Shown here in pieces: positions 8,745 to 18,002 of a stretch of 64,000 nt of DNA. This stretch comes from Tagaea sp. CACIAM 22H2 (lineage in GTDB: Bacteria; Pseudomonadota; Alphaproteobacteria; CACIAM-22H2). The notes beneath the pieces are model-generated. The model saw only the letters and a program-made list of their open reading frames with translations, did no database searches and had not been told where the DNA came from. The stretch covers positions 28,040 to 92,039 of the forward strand of contig PVXE01000008.1 in NCBI GenBank assembly GCA_014444615.1. Reading direction: 5' to 3'. Both the position numbers and the translations under genes were made by a program. Numbering within the stretch: the stretch's first letter is position 1; every line of letters starts with the position of its first letter.

Positions 8745-11585
8745 ATGGATGGGGGCGAACGGGTCGAACTGTCGAGGCCCGTGGGCGACACGGTCAAGGC
8801 GACCACCTGTTATATGTGCGCCTGTCGTTGCGGGATCAAAGTTCATCTCAAAAACGGCCAAATCCGCTACATCGAGGGCAACAAAGATCATCCGGTGAAC
8901 CGCGGCGTGTTGTGCGCCAAGGGTTCGGCCGGGATCATGAACCATTACAGCCCCGCGCGGCTTAGGAAGCCCTTAAAGCGCGTCGGCGAACGCGGCACGG
9001 GCGATTTCGTCGAGATCGAATGGGACGAAGCGCTGGGTTTGCTGACCCAACGTTTGGCCCATATCCGCGCGACCGATCCCAAGAAGCTCGCCTTCTTCAC
9101 CGGCCGCGACCAAAGCCAGTCTTTGACGGGCTGGTGGGCCAATCAATTCGGCACCCCCAATTTTGCGGCGCATGGCGGCTTCTGCTCGGTCAATATGGCC
9201 GCCGCCGGGCTCTACACCATCGGCGGCTCGTTCTGGGAGTTCGGCGAGCCCGATTGGGACCATGCCGAGTACTTCCTTATGTTCGGCGTGGCCGAGGATC
9301 ACGATTCCAATCCGATAAAAGCGGGCATCGCCAAGCTGAAGGCGCGCGGCGCCAAATTCGTATCGGTCAATCCGGTCAAGACCGGCTATCAGGCCGTCGC
9401 CGACGAATGGATCGGCATCGCGCCGGGCACCGACGGTTTGCTCGTGATGGCGCTGATTCACGAGCTTCTCAAAGCCGACAAGATCGACCTCGATTTTTTA
9501 GTGAAATACACCAACGCGCCATGGCTGGTGCGTGAGCACGATGGCTTGTTCGCGCGCGATGCGGCGGGCAACCCGCTATGCTGGGATTCGCGCACGAACG
9601 CGCCCGCGAGCGCGCTTTCGGTCGACGTGCAGCCCGCCTTGGTCGGCGAATTCACGCTCGCCGACGGCACCAAAGCGACGCCGGCCTTCGAGTTGATGGC
9701 GCGGCGTTACTTGTCGCCCGATTACGCGCCCGAAGCGGTCGAAGCGCAATGCGGCGTGTCCGCCGAAACGATCAAGCGCATCGCGGCGGAACTCGCACAC
9801 GCGGCATTCGAAAAGCAGATCGTGCTCGATCAGCCCTGGACCGATTGGGCTGGGCGCCGCCACGAAAAGACCGTGGGCCGACCGGTGTCGATGCACGCGA
9901 TGCGCGGCATCTCGGCCCATTCCAACGGCTTTCAAACCTGCCGCGCGATCCATGTGCTGCAGATCCTGCTCGGCGCCATCGATGGGCCGGGGGCGTGGCG
10001 CTATAAATCGCCCTTCCCGCGCCCCTGCCCGCCGGGGCCGAAGCCCACCGGCAAGCCCGAGCAAGTCGCCCCCAACAAGCCGATGGGCGGCATGCCGCTC
10101 GGCTTCACGCTGGGGCCGGAAGACCTGCTGCTCGACCGCGACGGCAAGCCGATGCGCATCGACAAGGCGTATTCTTGGGAATCGCCGATCGCCGCACACG
10201 GGCTGATGCATATGGTGATCGCCAATGCCTGGGCGGGCGATCCCTACGAGATCGACACGCTGTTCATGTACATGGCGAACATGGCGTGGAACTCGTCGAT
10301 GAACTCGTCGGGCACGATGCGCATGCTGACCGACAAGAAGGAAGACGGCAGCTATCGCATTCCCTTCATCGTCTACGCCGATGCTTACGCCAGCGAGACG
10401 GTCGCCTATGCCGATCTCGTCCTGCCCGACACGACGTATCTGGAGCGCTGGGATTGCATCTCGCTGCTCGACCGGCCGATCGGCTCGGCCGAAGGTCCGG
10501 GCGACGCGATCCGCCAACCGGTGGTGAAACCCGATCGCGATGTGCGCCCCTTCCAGGACGTGCTGATCGATCTGGGCGCGCGGCTCAAACTGCCGGGCTT
10601 CACCGAAGCCGACGGCAAGGCGAAATTCCCCGGCGGCTATGCCGACTACATCGTCAACCATCAGCGCAAACCCGGCGTGGGGCCGCTCGCCGGTTTCCGC
10701 GGGGTTGACGGCAGCAAGTCGGGCGTGGGCGAGCCCAATCCCGACCAGTTGCAGCGCTATATCGAGAATGGCGCGTTCTGGCGCCACCATCTGGAACCGG
10801 ATCAGCTCTATTACAAGCATGCGAATAAGGGCTATCTCGACGCGGCCGTGAAACTGGGCCTCATCGACAAGCCCGACCAGATCGTCATGCAGATCTATTC
10901 CGAACCCTTGCAGCGTTTCCGCAACGCCGCACGCGGGATCGGCCCCGTGCCTTGCCCGCCCGAACATCGCGCGCGCATCGAAGCCTATTGCGACCCGCTG
11001 CCCTTCTGGTACGCGCCCTTCGAAGGCGAGCGCATCGCGAAGGATCAGTTCCCGCTGCACGCCATCACGCAGCGCCCGATGCCGATGTACCATTCCTGGG
11101 GCTCGCAGAACGCGTGGCTGCGCCAGATTCTGAACGAGAACCGGCTCTACGTGCATCGCGAAACGGCGAAGGCGCACGGTCTCGACGACGGCGATTGGGT
11201 CTGGATCGTGTCGCATCACGGCCGCGTGAAGGCGCAGATCAAAACGATGGAGGGCGTGAACCCGCTCACCGTCTGGACCTGGAACGCGATCGGCAAGCGC
11301 AAGGGTGCGTGGAACCTCTCCGAAGATTCGCGCGAAGCCAACAAGGGCTTCCTGCTGAACCACGCGATCTCGGAACTTCTGCCGGCCAAAGACGGCGAAG
11401 GCCGCATATCGAATTCCGATCCGATCACCGGCCAGGCCGCGTGGTTCGATCTGCGCGTACGGCTGGAAAAAGCCGATCCGGTTGAAGCGGGCGTGACCGC
11501 GCCGCTGCACCCCGCGCTGGGAACACCGCCCAACATGCCCGCCCGCCCCAACATTTTGCGCTACGGCAAGGAATTCCGCCGATGA
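8745..11585 (+). CDS. soeA: Sulfite dehydrogenase (SoeABC) molybdopterin catalytic subunit
   Basis: A 946-residue DMSO-reductase-superfamily molybdoenzyme. The N-terminal [4Fe-4S] motif is C22-x2-C25-x3-C29-x27-C57, followed by the conserved K59. There is no Tat signal, which fits SoeA, a subunit facing the cytoplasm that oxidises sulfite to sulfate and sends electrons to the quinone pool. The segment GGFCSVN (Cys147) is a candidate molybdenum ligand. The gene is followed by soeB with a 4-base overlap and by soeC. A GGGAG ribosome site lies about 9 bases upstream. Related molybdoenzymes such as polysulfide reductase are the main alternative, but the three-gene set fits SoeABC best. Confidence 0.85.
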   Translation: MDGGERVELSRPVGDTVKATTCYMCACRCGIKVHLKNGQIRYIEGNKDHPVNRGVLCAKGSAGIMNHYSPARLRKPLKRVGERGTGDFVEIEWDEALGLLTQRLAHIRATDPKKLAFFTGRDQSQSLTGWWANQFGTPNFAAHGGFCSVNMAAAGLYTIGGSFWEFGEPDWDHAEYFLMFGVAEDHDSNPIKAGIAKLKARGAKFVSVNPVKTGYQAVADEWIGIAPGTDGLLVMALIHELLKADKIDLDFLVKYTNAPWLVREHDGLFARDAAGNPLCWDSRTNAPASALSVDVQPALVGEFTLADGTKATPAFELMARRYLSPDYAPEAVEAQCGVSAETIKRIAAELAHAAFEKQIVLDQPWTDWAGRRHEKTVGRPVSMHAMRGISAHSNGFQTCRAIHVLQILLGAIDGPGAWRYKSPFPRPCPPGPKPTGKPEQVAPNKPMGGMPLGFTLGPEDLLLDRDGKPMRIDKAYSWESPIAAHGLMHMVIANAWAGDPYEIDTLFMYMANMAWNSSMNSSGTMRMLTDKKEDGSYRIPFIVYADAYASETVAYADLVLPDTTYLERWDCISLLDRPIGSAEGPGDAIRQPVVKPDRDVRPFQDVLIDLGARLKLPGFTEADGKAKFPGGYADYIVNHQRKPGVGPLAGFRGVDGSKSGVGEPNPDQLQRYIENGAFWRHHLEPDQLYYKHANKGYLDAAVKLGLIDKPDQIVMQIYSEPLQRFRNAARGIGPVPCPPEHRARIEAYCDPLPFWYAPFEGERIAKDQFPLHAITQRPMPMYHSWGSQNAWLRQILNENRLYVHRETAKAHGLDDGDWVWIVSHHGRVKAQIKTMEGVNPLTVWTWNAIGKRKGAWNLSEDSREANKGFLLNHAISELLPAKDGEGRISNSDPITGQAAWFDLRVRLEKADPVEAGVTAPLHPALGTPPNMPARPNILRYGKEFRR

Positions 11586-12313
11586 CCGCCTATACGCAAG
11601 GCACCAAACGACTGGGGCTAGTCATCGACCTCGACACCTGCGTCGGCTGTCACGCCTGCGCGGTGAACTGCAAGGAATGGAACACCGGCGGCCATTCGGC
11701 CCCCTTGCCCGATCGCGACCCCTATGGCGCCGATCCGGCGGGCGTGTGGTTCAACCGCATCCACACATTCGAAGCTGGCGAAGGCCCGACGAGCCGCACC
11801 GTCCATTTCCCGAAATCGTGTCTCCATTGCGCTGAGCCGCTTTGCGTCACCGTCTGCCCGACGGGCGCTTCGTATAAGCGCACCGAAGACGGCATCGTGC
11901 TGGTCAACGCCGATACGTGCATCGGCTGCAAGCTGTGCTCCTGGGCCTGCCCTTACGGGGCGCGCGAATTCGACGACGACGACGGCGTGATGAAGAAATG
12001 CACCCTGTGCGTCGACAAGATCTACAACGAAACGCTGCCCGAGGCCGAGCGCGTGCCCGCTTGCGTATCGACCTGCCCCGCCTCGGCGCGGCATTTTGGC
12101 GATTTGGGCGATCCCGATTCGGCCGTGTCGCAGCTCGTCGCCGAACGCGGCGGCTATGAATTGATGCCCGAAATGGGCTACGCGCCGACCAATCGCTATC
12201 TGCCGCCGCGCGCCGCGAAGACCGCGAAGACCTGCGCCTCCCTCGAACCCAAAATCGATCCCAACGCGCTGCACCCCGTGCTGCGCTGGGTCGACAAATT
12301 CTTGTCGCGCTGA
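11582..12313 (+). CDS. soeB: Sulfite dehydrogenase iron-sulfur subunit
   Basis: A 243-residue electron-transfer subunit with the four cysteine groups of a DmsB-type ferredoxin protein: CVGCHACAVNC, CLHCAEPLCVTVC, CIGCKLCSWAC and CTLCVDKIY with a later CVSTC. This gives four [4Fe-4S] clusters passing electrons from SoeA to SoeC. The start LVIDLDTCVGCHAC and KEWNTGGHSAPL closely resemble SoeB sequences. There is no signal peptide, again pointing to the cytoplasmic side. The start overlaps soeA by ATGA. Confidence 0.87.
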   Translation: MTAYTQGTKRLGLVIDLDTCVGCHACAVNCKEWNTGGHSAPLPDRDPYGADPAGVWFNRIHTFEAGEGPTSRTVHFPKSCLHCAEPLCVTVCPTGASYKRTEDGIVLVNADTCIGCKLCSWACPYGAREFDDDDGVMKKCTLCVDKIYNETLPEAERVPACVSTCPASARHFGDLGDPDSAVSQLVAERGGYELMPEMGYAPTNRYLPPRAAKTAKTCASLEPKIDPNALHPVLRWVDKFLSR

Positions 12314-12315
12314 AA

Positions 12316-13263
12316 ATGCACCCCGCTCTTTCCGTCATCGTTTTCACGACCGCGTCGGGTGCGGGCTACGGCCTGCTCGCGTTGATCGGCTTGTTCAACG
12401 CGCTGGGCTTGATTCCCGCCGCGTCGTGGTTCGGCTTCTGGTCGCTGGGCTTGGCGCTGATCCTGATCGCGGGCGGCTTGCTGACCTCGACCGCGCATCT
12501 AGGCCATCCCGAACGCGCGTGGCGTGCGGTCAGTCAGGTCCGCACCTCTTGGCTCAGCCGCGAGGGTGTCGCGGCGCTGCTGACCTTCCTACCCTTCGGC
12601 GCGTTCGGCATCGCCTGGGTGTTCTTCGCCAAGACCGAAGGCGTATGGGCCCTGCCGGGCCTGATCGCGGCTTTCGGATCGGCGGTCACCGTCTTCACCA
12701 CGGCGATGATCTATCGTTCGCTGAAGCCAATCCATCAATGGCACAACAAACATACCGTGCCGGTCTATCTGGCACTGTCGCTGGCGACGGGTGCCGTGCT
12801 GCTCAACGCGCTGACGCTGATTTGGGGCCATCCGCAGAAAGCCGTCGGCGCGGCCGCACTTATCGCGCTGCTGCTGGGCTATTGGGTCAAGCGCCGCTAC
12901 TGGCATTTCATCGATATGACGAAATCCGCCTCGACGCCCGAAAGCGCCACCGGCTTGGGTGCGCGCGGCAAGGTACGGCTGTTCGAAGCGCCGCACCAAG
13001 CGGACAATTATCTGATGCGCGAAATGGGCTTCCAGGTCGCGCGCAAACACGCCGCGAAGCTGCGCAATATCGCGGTGCAGACGCTGTTCGTCGGCCCGCT
13101 GATTTTGACGGTGCTGGCTTTGGTGCTGCCCGGCCCCGCCGCCGCCTTCGCCGCCGCGTTGGCGGCGGCGAGTGCGACATTGGGGGTGGGCGTGGAGCGC
13201 TGGCTGTTCTTCGCCCAAGCGAAGCACAGCGTGACGCTCTATTACGGCGCCACGGAAGTCTGA
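12316..13263 (+). CDS. soeC: Sulfite dehydrogenase membrane anchor (DmsC-type)
   Basis: A 315-residue protein with about eight transmembrane helices and the DmsC-family motifs LLTSTAHLGHPERAWRA and VSQVRTSWLSREG. It anchors SoeAB to the inner membrane and should pass electrons to quinone. It starts 2 bases after soeB, so the three genes form one operon. The stop is only 4 bases from the stop of the convergent TRAP gene, with no terminator between them. Confidence 0.87.
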   Translation: MHPALSVIVFTTASGAGYGLLALIGLFNALGLIPAASWFGFWSLGLALILIAGGLLTSTAHLGHPERAWRAVSQVRTSWLSREGVAALLTFLPFGAFGIAWVFFAKTEGVWALPGLIAAFGSAVTVFTTAMIYRSLKPIHQWHNKHTVPVYLALSLATGAVLLNALTLIWGHPQKAVGAAALIALLLGYWVKRRYWHFIDMTKSASTPESATGLGARGKVRLFEAPHQADNYLMREMGFQVARKHAAKLRNIAVQTLFVGPLILTVLALVLPGPAAAFAAALAAASATLGVGVERWLFFAQAKHSVTLYYGATEV

Positions 13264-13267
13264 CACG

Positions 13268-14548
13268 TCACATCAGGACGCTCGGCAGCCATGTCACCGT
13301 CGCCGGCCAGAGCGACAGCAGCGCGAAGAAGCCGATCATCGCCCAGATGAAGGGCAATGAAACGCGCACGAACTCCTCGAAGCTGCACTTCATGATGCCG
13401 CATACCGTGTACATGATCACGCCGACGGGCGGCGTGTTGCCGCCGAAGGTGATCAGAATGACGATCACGACGCCGACGTGGACCGGGTCGAAGCCCTGCG
13501 CGATCAAGGCGGGCAGCAGCAACGGCGTCAGCAGCAGCACGTTGACCGTCGCCTCCATGATCATGCCCGCGACGAACAAAATCGCCAGCACCAGGAATAG
13601 CGTCATATAGGGGCTGTCGAAACCGGCCAGCATGTCGCTGAATGCCTGCGGCCCCTGTTCCAGAATGATGACGTGGCCCAGCGCCGCCGCCATCACGATG
13701 ATCAGCATAACCATGCCCAGATCGTGGACCGAATGGCGCACCGCCTCGCAGAAGGCGGGCCAGGTCATCTCGCGATGCACGGCCAAGCCGACGAACAGCG
13801 CATAGACGACGACGATCGCGCCCGCTTCGGTCGCCGTGAATGCGCCGAAACGGAATCCGGCCAGCAGGAACACAGGGAACATCAACGCCCAGAAGCATTC
13901 CTTGCCGGCCTTCAACACCTCGGACAGCGTCGGGCGTTCGGTCAACTCGGGCGCATAGCCTTCGCGTCGAGCGATATAGGCGACCACGCTCATGATGACG
14001 ACCGTCATTAGAATGCCGGGGATGACGCCGCCGATCAGCAGGCCGCCGACCGACACCTCGTTGACGAAGCCGAAAAGCACCAAACCGATCGACGGCGGAA
14101 TCGTCGCCGTGATGACGGAGCTGAACGCGATCGAACAAGCGGCGAAGCCCTTCGAATAACCGCGCTTGATCATCGCGGGGCCGAGCAGACGCGCTTCCAT
14201 CGCCGCGTCGGCGACGGCCGATCCGCAAATGCCGCCCATCAGCATCGACAGCACCACCGCGACTTGGGCGAGTCCGCCGGCCATCCAGCCCGTCAGCAGC
14301 CGCGCGAAGCGCAGCAAACGTTCGGTGATGCCCGACGTATTCATCAAATTGCCGCCCAAGATGAAGAAAGGCACGGCGAGCAGCGGATAGGATTGCGTGA
14401 CGGCATACATGCGCTCGATCGCCACGCTGGCGGGCATGTAGTCGCCGAACATGTAAGCGGGCGCGGAGGCGAGCGCCAGCGCGAACGCCACCGGCATGTT
14501 CATCGCGAGGAACAGGGCGAAAAGCAGTCCGACAAGCGTCAGCATCAC
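13268..14548 (-). CDS. dctM: TRAP transporter large permease
   Basis: A 426-residue DctM-type permease with about 12 hydrophobic segments (MMLTLVGLLFALFLAMNMP at the start; GGICGSAVADAAMEARLLGP and GFVNEVSVGGLLIGG are family hallmarks). With the small permease and the binding protein it imports an organic acid using the sodium gradient. Its start overlaps dctQ by ATGA. Confidence 0.92.
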   Translation of the reverse strand: MMLTLVGLLFALFLAMNMPVAFALALASAPAYMFGDYMPASVAIERMYAVTQSYPLLAVPFFILGGNLMNTSGITERLLRFARLLTGWMAGGLAQVAVVLSMLMGGICGSAVADAAMEARLLGPAMIKRGYSKGFAACSIAFSSVITATIPPSIGLVLFGFVNEVSVGGLLIGGVIPGILMTVVIMSVVAYIARREGYAPELTERPTLSEVLKAGKECFWALMFPVFLLAGFRFGAFTATEAGAIVVVYALFVGLAVHREMTWPAFCEAVRHSVHDLGMVMLIIVMAAALGHVIILEQGPQAFSDMLAGFDSPYMTLFLVLAILFVAGMIMEATVNVLLLTPLLLPALIAQGFDPVHVGVVIVILITFGGNTPPVGVIMYTVCGIMKCSFEEFVRVSLPFIWAMIGFFALLSLWPATVTWLPSVLM

Positions 14549-15048
14549 ATCACCTCGCGCGCTTCGTCGCCGGCGGGCCGGATATCCTCGCCGCGCAAGC
14601 GCTTCATCAAATGGTCGATCAGCGTGATCAACAGCAGCGCGAATCCAACCGGCAATGCCGCCGTGGCAACCGCCGATGTGACTCCGGTGATCGGCAGCGG
14701 ACGCATGCCCGTCACCTTCGCGAACAAATATCCGTAATAGACGAGCGCCGCGATCATCGCGCCCGCGAGCAGGACGTTGACGACTTCCAGCAGCCGCCGG
14801 GCCCCGGCGGGCAGGAAATTCGCCAGCATGTCGACGCTGAAATGCCCGGCCTTCTTAAGCGTGAGATCGGCGGCGAAGACGCAGAGCCAGACATAGGCGG
14901 CTTGCGTCACCTCGATCGCCCAGATGACGGGCGACCCGAAATAGCGCCCGATCGACGCGACGACGACGAGCGCGACGATAACGCAGAGCAGCGTGCCCGC
15001 AGCGACCATTTCGGCCCTGCGGATCGTCTCGAGTGCGGAAGTCCACAT
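14545..15048 (-). CDS. dctQ: TRAP transporter small permease
   Basis: A 167-residue DctQ-type subunit with four transmembrane helices (first at about residues 15-32, with RYFGSPVIWAIEVTQAAYVW in the conserved loop). It pairs with the DctM subunit encoded immediately downstream. The 76-base gap from the binding-protein gene is compatible with one transcript. Confidence 0.9.
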   Translation of the reverse strand: MWTSALETIRRAEMVAAGTLLCVIVALVVVASIGRYFGSPVIWAIEVTQAAYVWLCVFAADLTLKKAGHFSVDMLANFLPAGARRLLEVVNVLLAGAMIAALVYYGYLFAKVTGMRPLPITGVTSAVATAALPVGFALLLITLIDHLMKRLRGEDIRPAGDEAREVM

Positions 15049-15124
15049 GACGGCGATTCCCGTTGATGTTCGCCCGGCGACGCCGCCCGCCCCGGCGAAG
15101 GGACGGACGGCGCGCGGGATAGCG

Positions 15125-16096
15125 TTACTGACCGATTGCCTTGCGGGCTTCCTCCACCGGCGCGGTCAGGCCGAGCTCGGCGTAGATCGGCTTTACGGCC
15201 TCGCGGAACGGGGTCTTGTCGACCTGCGTCACGCGCACGCCGCGCTTACGGATGTCGGCGAAGATTTCCTCCGCCTGCTCCACGTTGGCCTTGAGAGCGG
15301 CGGCCCCCGCCTTCTTGGCTTCCTCCATCACGATCTGGCGATGCGCGGCGGGCAGCGACTGCAGCCACTTCTCGCCGACGATCAGGCCGGACATCAGATA
15401 GATGTGCTCGGTCAACGTGATGTCGGTCACGACTTCGTAAAGACGCGCACCCCGGATCGCGGCGGGCTGGGCCTCGGCGGCGTCGATCACGCCGGTCTGG
15501 ATCGACGGATAGACTTCCGCCCAAGCCATCGGCGTCGGCGTGGCCCCCATCGCGCCGATCGTCTTGAGCCACAGCGGCTCTCCGATCGTGCGCATACGCA
15601 CGCCGCGCAGATCGGCGGGCGTCTTGATCGGCTTCTTGGTCAGCATGTGGCGCGCGCCCTGGTACCAATTGAATGACAGCAGGCGCAGGCCAGTCTTGTT
15701 GACCAGCTCGGTGTTCCACTTCTCGAAGGTCGGCGTGTCGACGAACTTGGCGAGCTGCTCGACGCTGTCGAACGCGTAGGGCGCCACGAGCGCGTTGAAT
15801 TGCGGCACGAACGGCGCCATGCGCGAGCCTTCGACGAAGGTGCCGACATTGGCGCCGGCCTGGGCCTGGTCCATCATGTTCTGCGTGTCGCCGAGCTGCG
15901 AATTCGGGAAGATCAGAACTTCGACTTCCTTGTTCGTGCGCGCCTCGACGTCGCGCTTCATCTGTTGCGCGGCGATGATCAGCGGATCGTTGGGGGCGAG
16001 CACCGCGCCCAGGCGCAGCGTCGACTTCGCCTCGGCGCCGGCGGCGGCGAACATGGCCAGCGCCAGAGCGCCGCAAAGCGTGGAAATTTTCCGCAT
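15125..16096 (-). CDS. dctP: TRAP transporter substrate-binding protein
   Basis: A 323-residue DctP-family periplasmic protein with a Sec signal (ISTLCGALALAMFAAAGAEA, cleavage before KSTLRLG). The ligand carboxylate-binding arginine is expected in the DLRGVRMRT segment, which is present. The substrate is probably a C4-dicarboxylate or another organic acid; the sequence does not say which. It is first of the three transport genes and follows the GntR regulator gene. Confidence 0.92.
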   Translation of the reverse strand: MRKISTLCGALALAMFAAAGAEAKSTLRLGAVLAPNDPLIIAAQQMKRDVEARTNKEVEVLIFPNSQLGDTQNMMDQAQAGANVGTFVEGSRMAPFVPQFNALVAPYAFDSVEQLAKFVDTPTFEKWNTELVNKTGLRLLSFNWYQGARHMLTKKPIKTPADLRGVRMRTIGEPLWLKTIGAMGATPTPMAWAEVYPSIQTGVIDAAEAQPAAIRGARLYEVVTDITLTEHIYLMSGLIVGEKWLQSLPAAHRQIVMEEAKKAGAAALKANVEQAEEIFADIRKRGVRVTQVDKTPFREAVKPIYAELGLTAPVEEARKAIGQ

Positions 16097-16167
16097 TTCT
16101 ATCCTCCCGATTTTCTTGCTTGGGTTGACTCACTCGACGACAGCGCCGGCCTGCCTCCGTCCGGCGC

Positions 16168-16950
16168 CTATTTCCGGTCGCGCTGGGCGCGGCGCGGCGG
16201 CCCCTCGCCTTCGACCGCGAAATATCCTTTGTTCTCGCCCATCAGGACCTCGACGCTGGCGAACAGCCCGCGCAGATGGGCGCGCAACGCTTCGGTGGCG
16301 CCGCGCAGGTCGCGGCGGATCACGCCGTCCACGATCGCGGCGTGTTCGGTCAGGATCGCCGCGAGCTTCACCTCGCGGCGGATGATCAAATGGCGCACGC
16401 GGTCCATCTGCGCTTTCGCGTTCTCGACGACCGGCCAGACCGCCGGATGCCCGGCGATCGCCATCATGAAGGCGTGCATCGCCTCGTCCGCCGCGAAAAA
16501 AGCGTCCAGATCCCCCGCCTTCTTGCTCGCACGCTGCACGTCGAGAAAGCCGCGCAGCCGCGCGGCGGCGGCGGCATCGAGCCGGTCGATCGCGCCGCCC
16601 AGCGCCGCGCACTCCAGCGATTCGCGAACGAACTGGCTGTCGTAGACTTCCGCCAAGTCGATCGGCGCCACGAACGAGCCGAATTGCGGATAGATATCGA
16701 CGAGCCCTTCGTCGGCGAGCTTGATCATCGCCTCGCGCACGGGCGTGCGGCTCACGCCTAGGCTCGCGGAAAGCTCGGCCTCCGACAGCGGGGCGCGTGG
16801 CACAAGGCGGCCGTCGACGATTTCCCGGCGCAGATACTGATAGGCTTGCTGCGCGATCGTCACGCGCCGCTCGGCGACGAAAAGGGGCTTGCGCCTGGGC
16901 GCCGCCGCCTTCGCCGCAGCTTTGCCGCCGCTCGCCGTTCCCGTCCGCAT
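16168..16950 (-). CDS. GntR/FadR-family (FCD) transcriptional regulator
   Basis: A 260-residue repressor. The winged helix is at about residues 28-95 (AYQYLRREIVDGRLVPRAPL, then SASLGVSRTPVREAMIKLAD, the recognition helix). The C-terminal FCD ligand domain keeps metal-binding histidines in DEAMHAFMMAIAGHP and EHAAIVDGV. The N-terminal 27 residues are basic and Ala/Lys rich. It probably senses the organic acid carried by the TRAP system encoded just downstream. An 18-bp near-palindrome 44 bases upstream is the likely operator, implying autoregulation together with dctPQM. Confidence 0.9.
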   Translation of the reverse strand: MRTGTASGGKAAAKAAAPRRKPLFVAERRVTIAQQAYQYLRREIVDGRLVPRAPLSEAELSASLGVSRTPVREAMIKLADEGLVDIYPQFGSFVAPIDLAEVYDSQFVRESLECAALGGAIDRLDAAAAARLRGFLDVQRASKKAGDLDAFFAADEAMHAFMMAIAGHPAVWPVVENAKAQMDRVRHLIIRREVKLAAILTEHAAIVDGVIRRDLRGATEALRAHLRGLFASVEVLMGENKGYFAVEGEGPPRRAQRDRK

Positions 16951-16993
16951 CGTCGCGTTCCCCCGGCTTCCCGCCGTTTCCCGATTAAAGCAC

Positions 16994-17011
16994 TACCATA
17001 CTAGTACGGTA
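16994..17011. promoter_or_regulatory. Probable GntR/FCD operator
   Basis: TACCATACTAGTACGGTA is an 18-bp palindrome with a single mismatched pair, centred between 17002 and 17003. It lies between the terminator of the RraA-like gene and the start of the GntR regulator gene, where a self-regulating FCD repressor would bind. The AT-rich core stands out from the surrounding sequence. Confidence 0.6.
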
Positions 17012-17062
17012 TTGAGTCAACAGCCGCGTGCCACTTCATCGGAATACCACTTCCGGATAACG

Positions 17063-17090
17063 AAAAAGGCCGGCGGAAGTACCGCCGGCC
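17063..17090 (-). terminator. Intrinsic terminator after the RraA-like gene
   Basis: On the minus strand GGCCGGCGG and CCGCCGGCC form a perfect 9-bp stem with a 5-base loop, followed by TTTTT. It lies about 40 bases past the stop of the RraA-like gene and separates it from the GntR-TRAP unit. Confidence 0.85.
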
Positions 17091-17131
17091 TTCGATATTT
17101 GCTGCGCCGGAATTCCCGGCGAGATACGGGC

Positions 17132-17866
17132 TTACCTGCGCTTCTTCTTTTTCTTCTCGGCTTCGAACGCGGCGGCCATCTCGGCTTCCGGCGGATAGAG
17201 GCCGAAGATCGACTGCCCCTTCATCACGCGCTTTTCGACGAAGTTCTCGAACTCCGTCATGCGCGTCGCTTCTTCGGCGATCTCGTCGGCGAGGTGCGCG
17301 GGGATCACCGCCACCGCTTCGCCGTCGCCCACGATCACATCGCGCGGATAGACCGCGACGTCGCCGCAGCCGATCGGGTTGTCGATGTCGAGCGCGTGGT
17401 GACGCGTGAGGTTCGTCGGCGACGACGGGCGATTGGCATAGGCCGGGAAGCCCAATTCGACGATCGCCGGCGTGTCGCGGAAGCCGCCGTCGGTGACCAC
17501 GCCCGCCACGCCGCGCTTCATCAGGCGCGTGACGAGAATATTGCCGGCCGACGCGGCCAGCGGGTCCTTGCGCGAGTCGATCACGAACACGCAGCCCGGC
17601 GGGCATTGTTCGATCGCCACGCGCTGCGGATGCTTGCGGCCCGCGAAACCCGAGATCACGTCCAGATCCTCGCGCGCAGGGATGTAGCGCAGCGTGAACG
17701 CCTCGCCCACCATGTTGGGACGGCGCTTGCCGACAGGGGCGACGGGGAATACGCCCTGCATCACGACGTTGCGGAAGCCCTTCTTCATCAGGGCGGTCGA
17801 CAGGGTGGCGATGCTGACTTTCGACAGTGCCGCGCGCGTTTTCGCGGAAAGCGGTTTGTTGGCCAT
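17132..17866 (-). CDS. RraA-like aldolase/decarboxylase family protein
   Basis: A 244-residue protein of the RraA / HMG aldolase / demethylmenaquinone methyltransferase-like fold. The signature GVVTDGGFRDTPAI holds the conserved Gly, Arg and Asp that bind the keto acid and divalent metal in this family. In this context (TRAP uptake, amidohydrolase) a catabolic aldolase or decarboxylase such as 4-hydroxy-4-methyl-2-oxoglutarate aldolase is likelier than RNase E inhibition. The C-terminus is a run of Lys and Arg. The ATG reading MANKPLSAKT is preferred; an in-frame GTG three codons earlier is possible. It has its own terminator. Confidence 0.8.
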   Translation of the reverse strand: MANKPLSAKTRAALSKVSIATLSTALMKKGFRNVVMQGVFPVAPVGKRRPNMVGEAFTLRYIPAREDLDVISGFAGRKHPQRVAIEQCPPGCVFVIDSRKDPLAASAGNILVTRLMKRGVAGVVTDGGFRDTPAIVELGFPAYANRPSSPTNLTRHHALDIDNPIGCGDVAVYPRDVIVGDGEAVAVIPAHLADEIAEEATRMTEFENFVEKRVMKGQSIFGLYPPEAEMAAAFEAEKKKKKRR

Positions 17867-18002
17867 GTTCCTCACGCTACCGCCGCAACAGCGCGGCGAT
17901 CATTTTGATGTTGTGCGCAAGTCAGTAGCACAAGGCTTCGCAAACGACCAGCGCGCGCGATCTTTTCGCCGGGGATTCAGTGCAACCGTTTGTCCCGCCC
18001 GA

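Noticed and set aside
9576..11510. Long minus-strand open frame of 644 codons over soeA
   Set aside because: It lies wholly antisense to a clear molybdoenzyme gene, has Arg/His/Asp-rich sequence without any domain, and is an expected by-product of high GC content.
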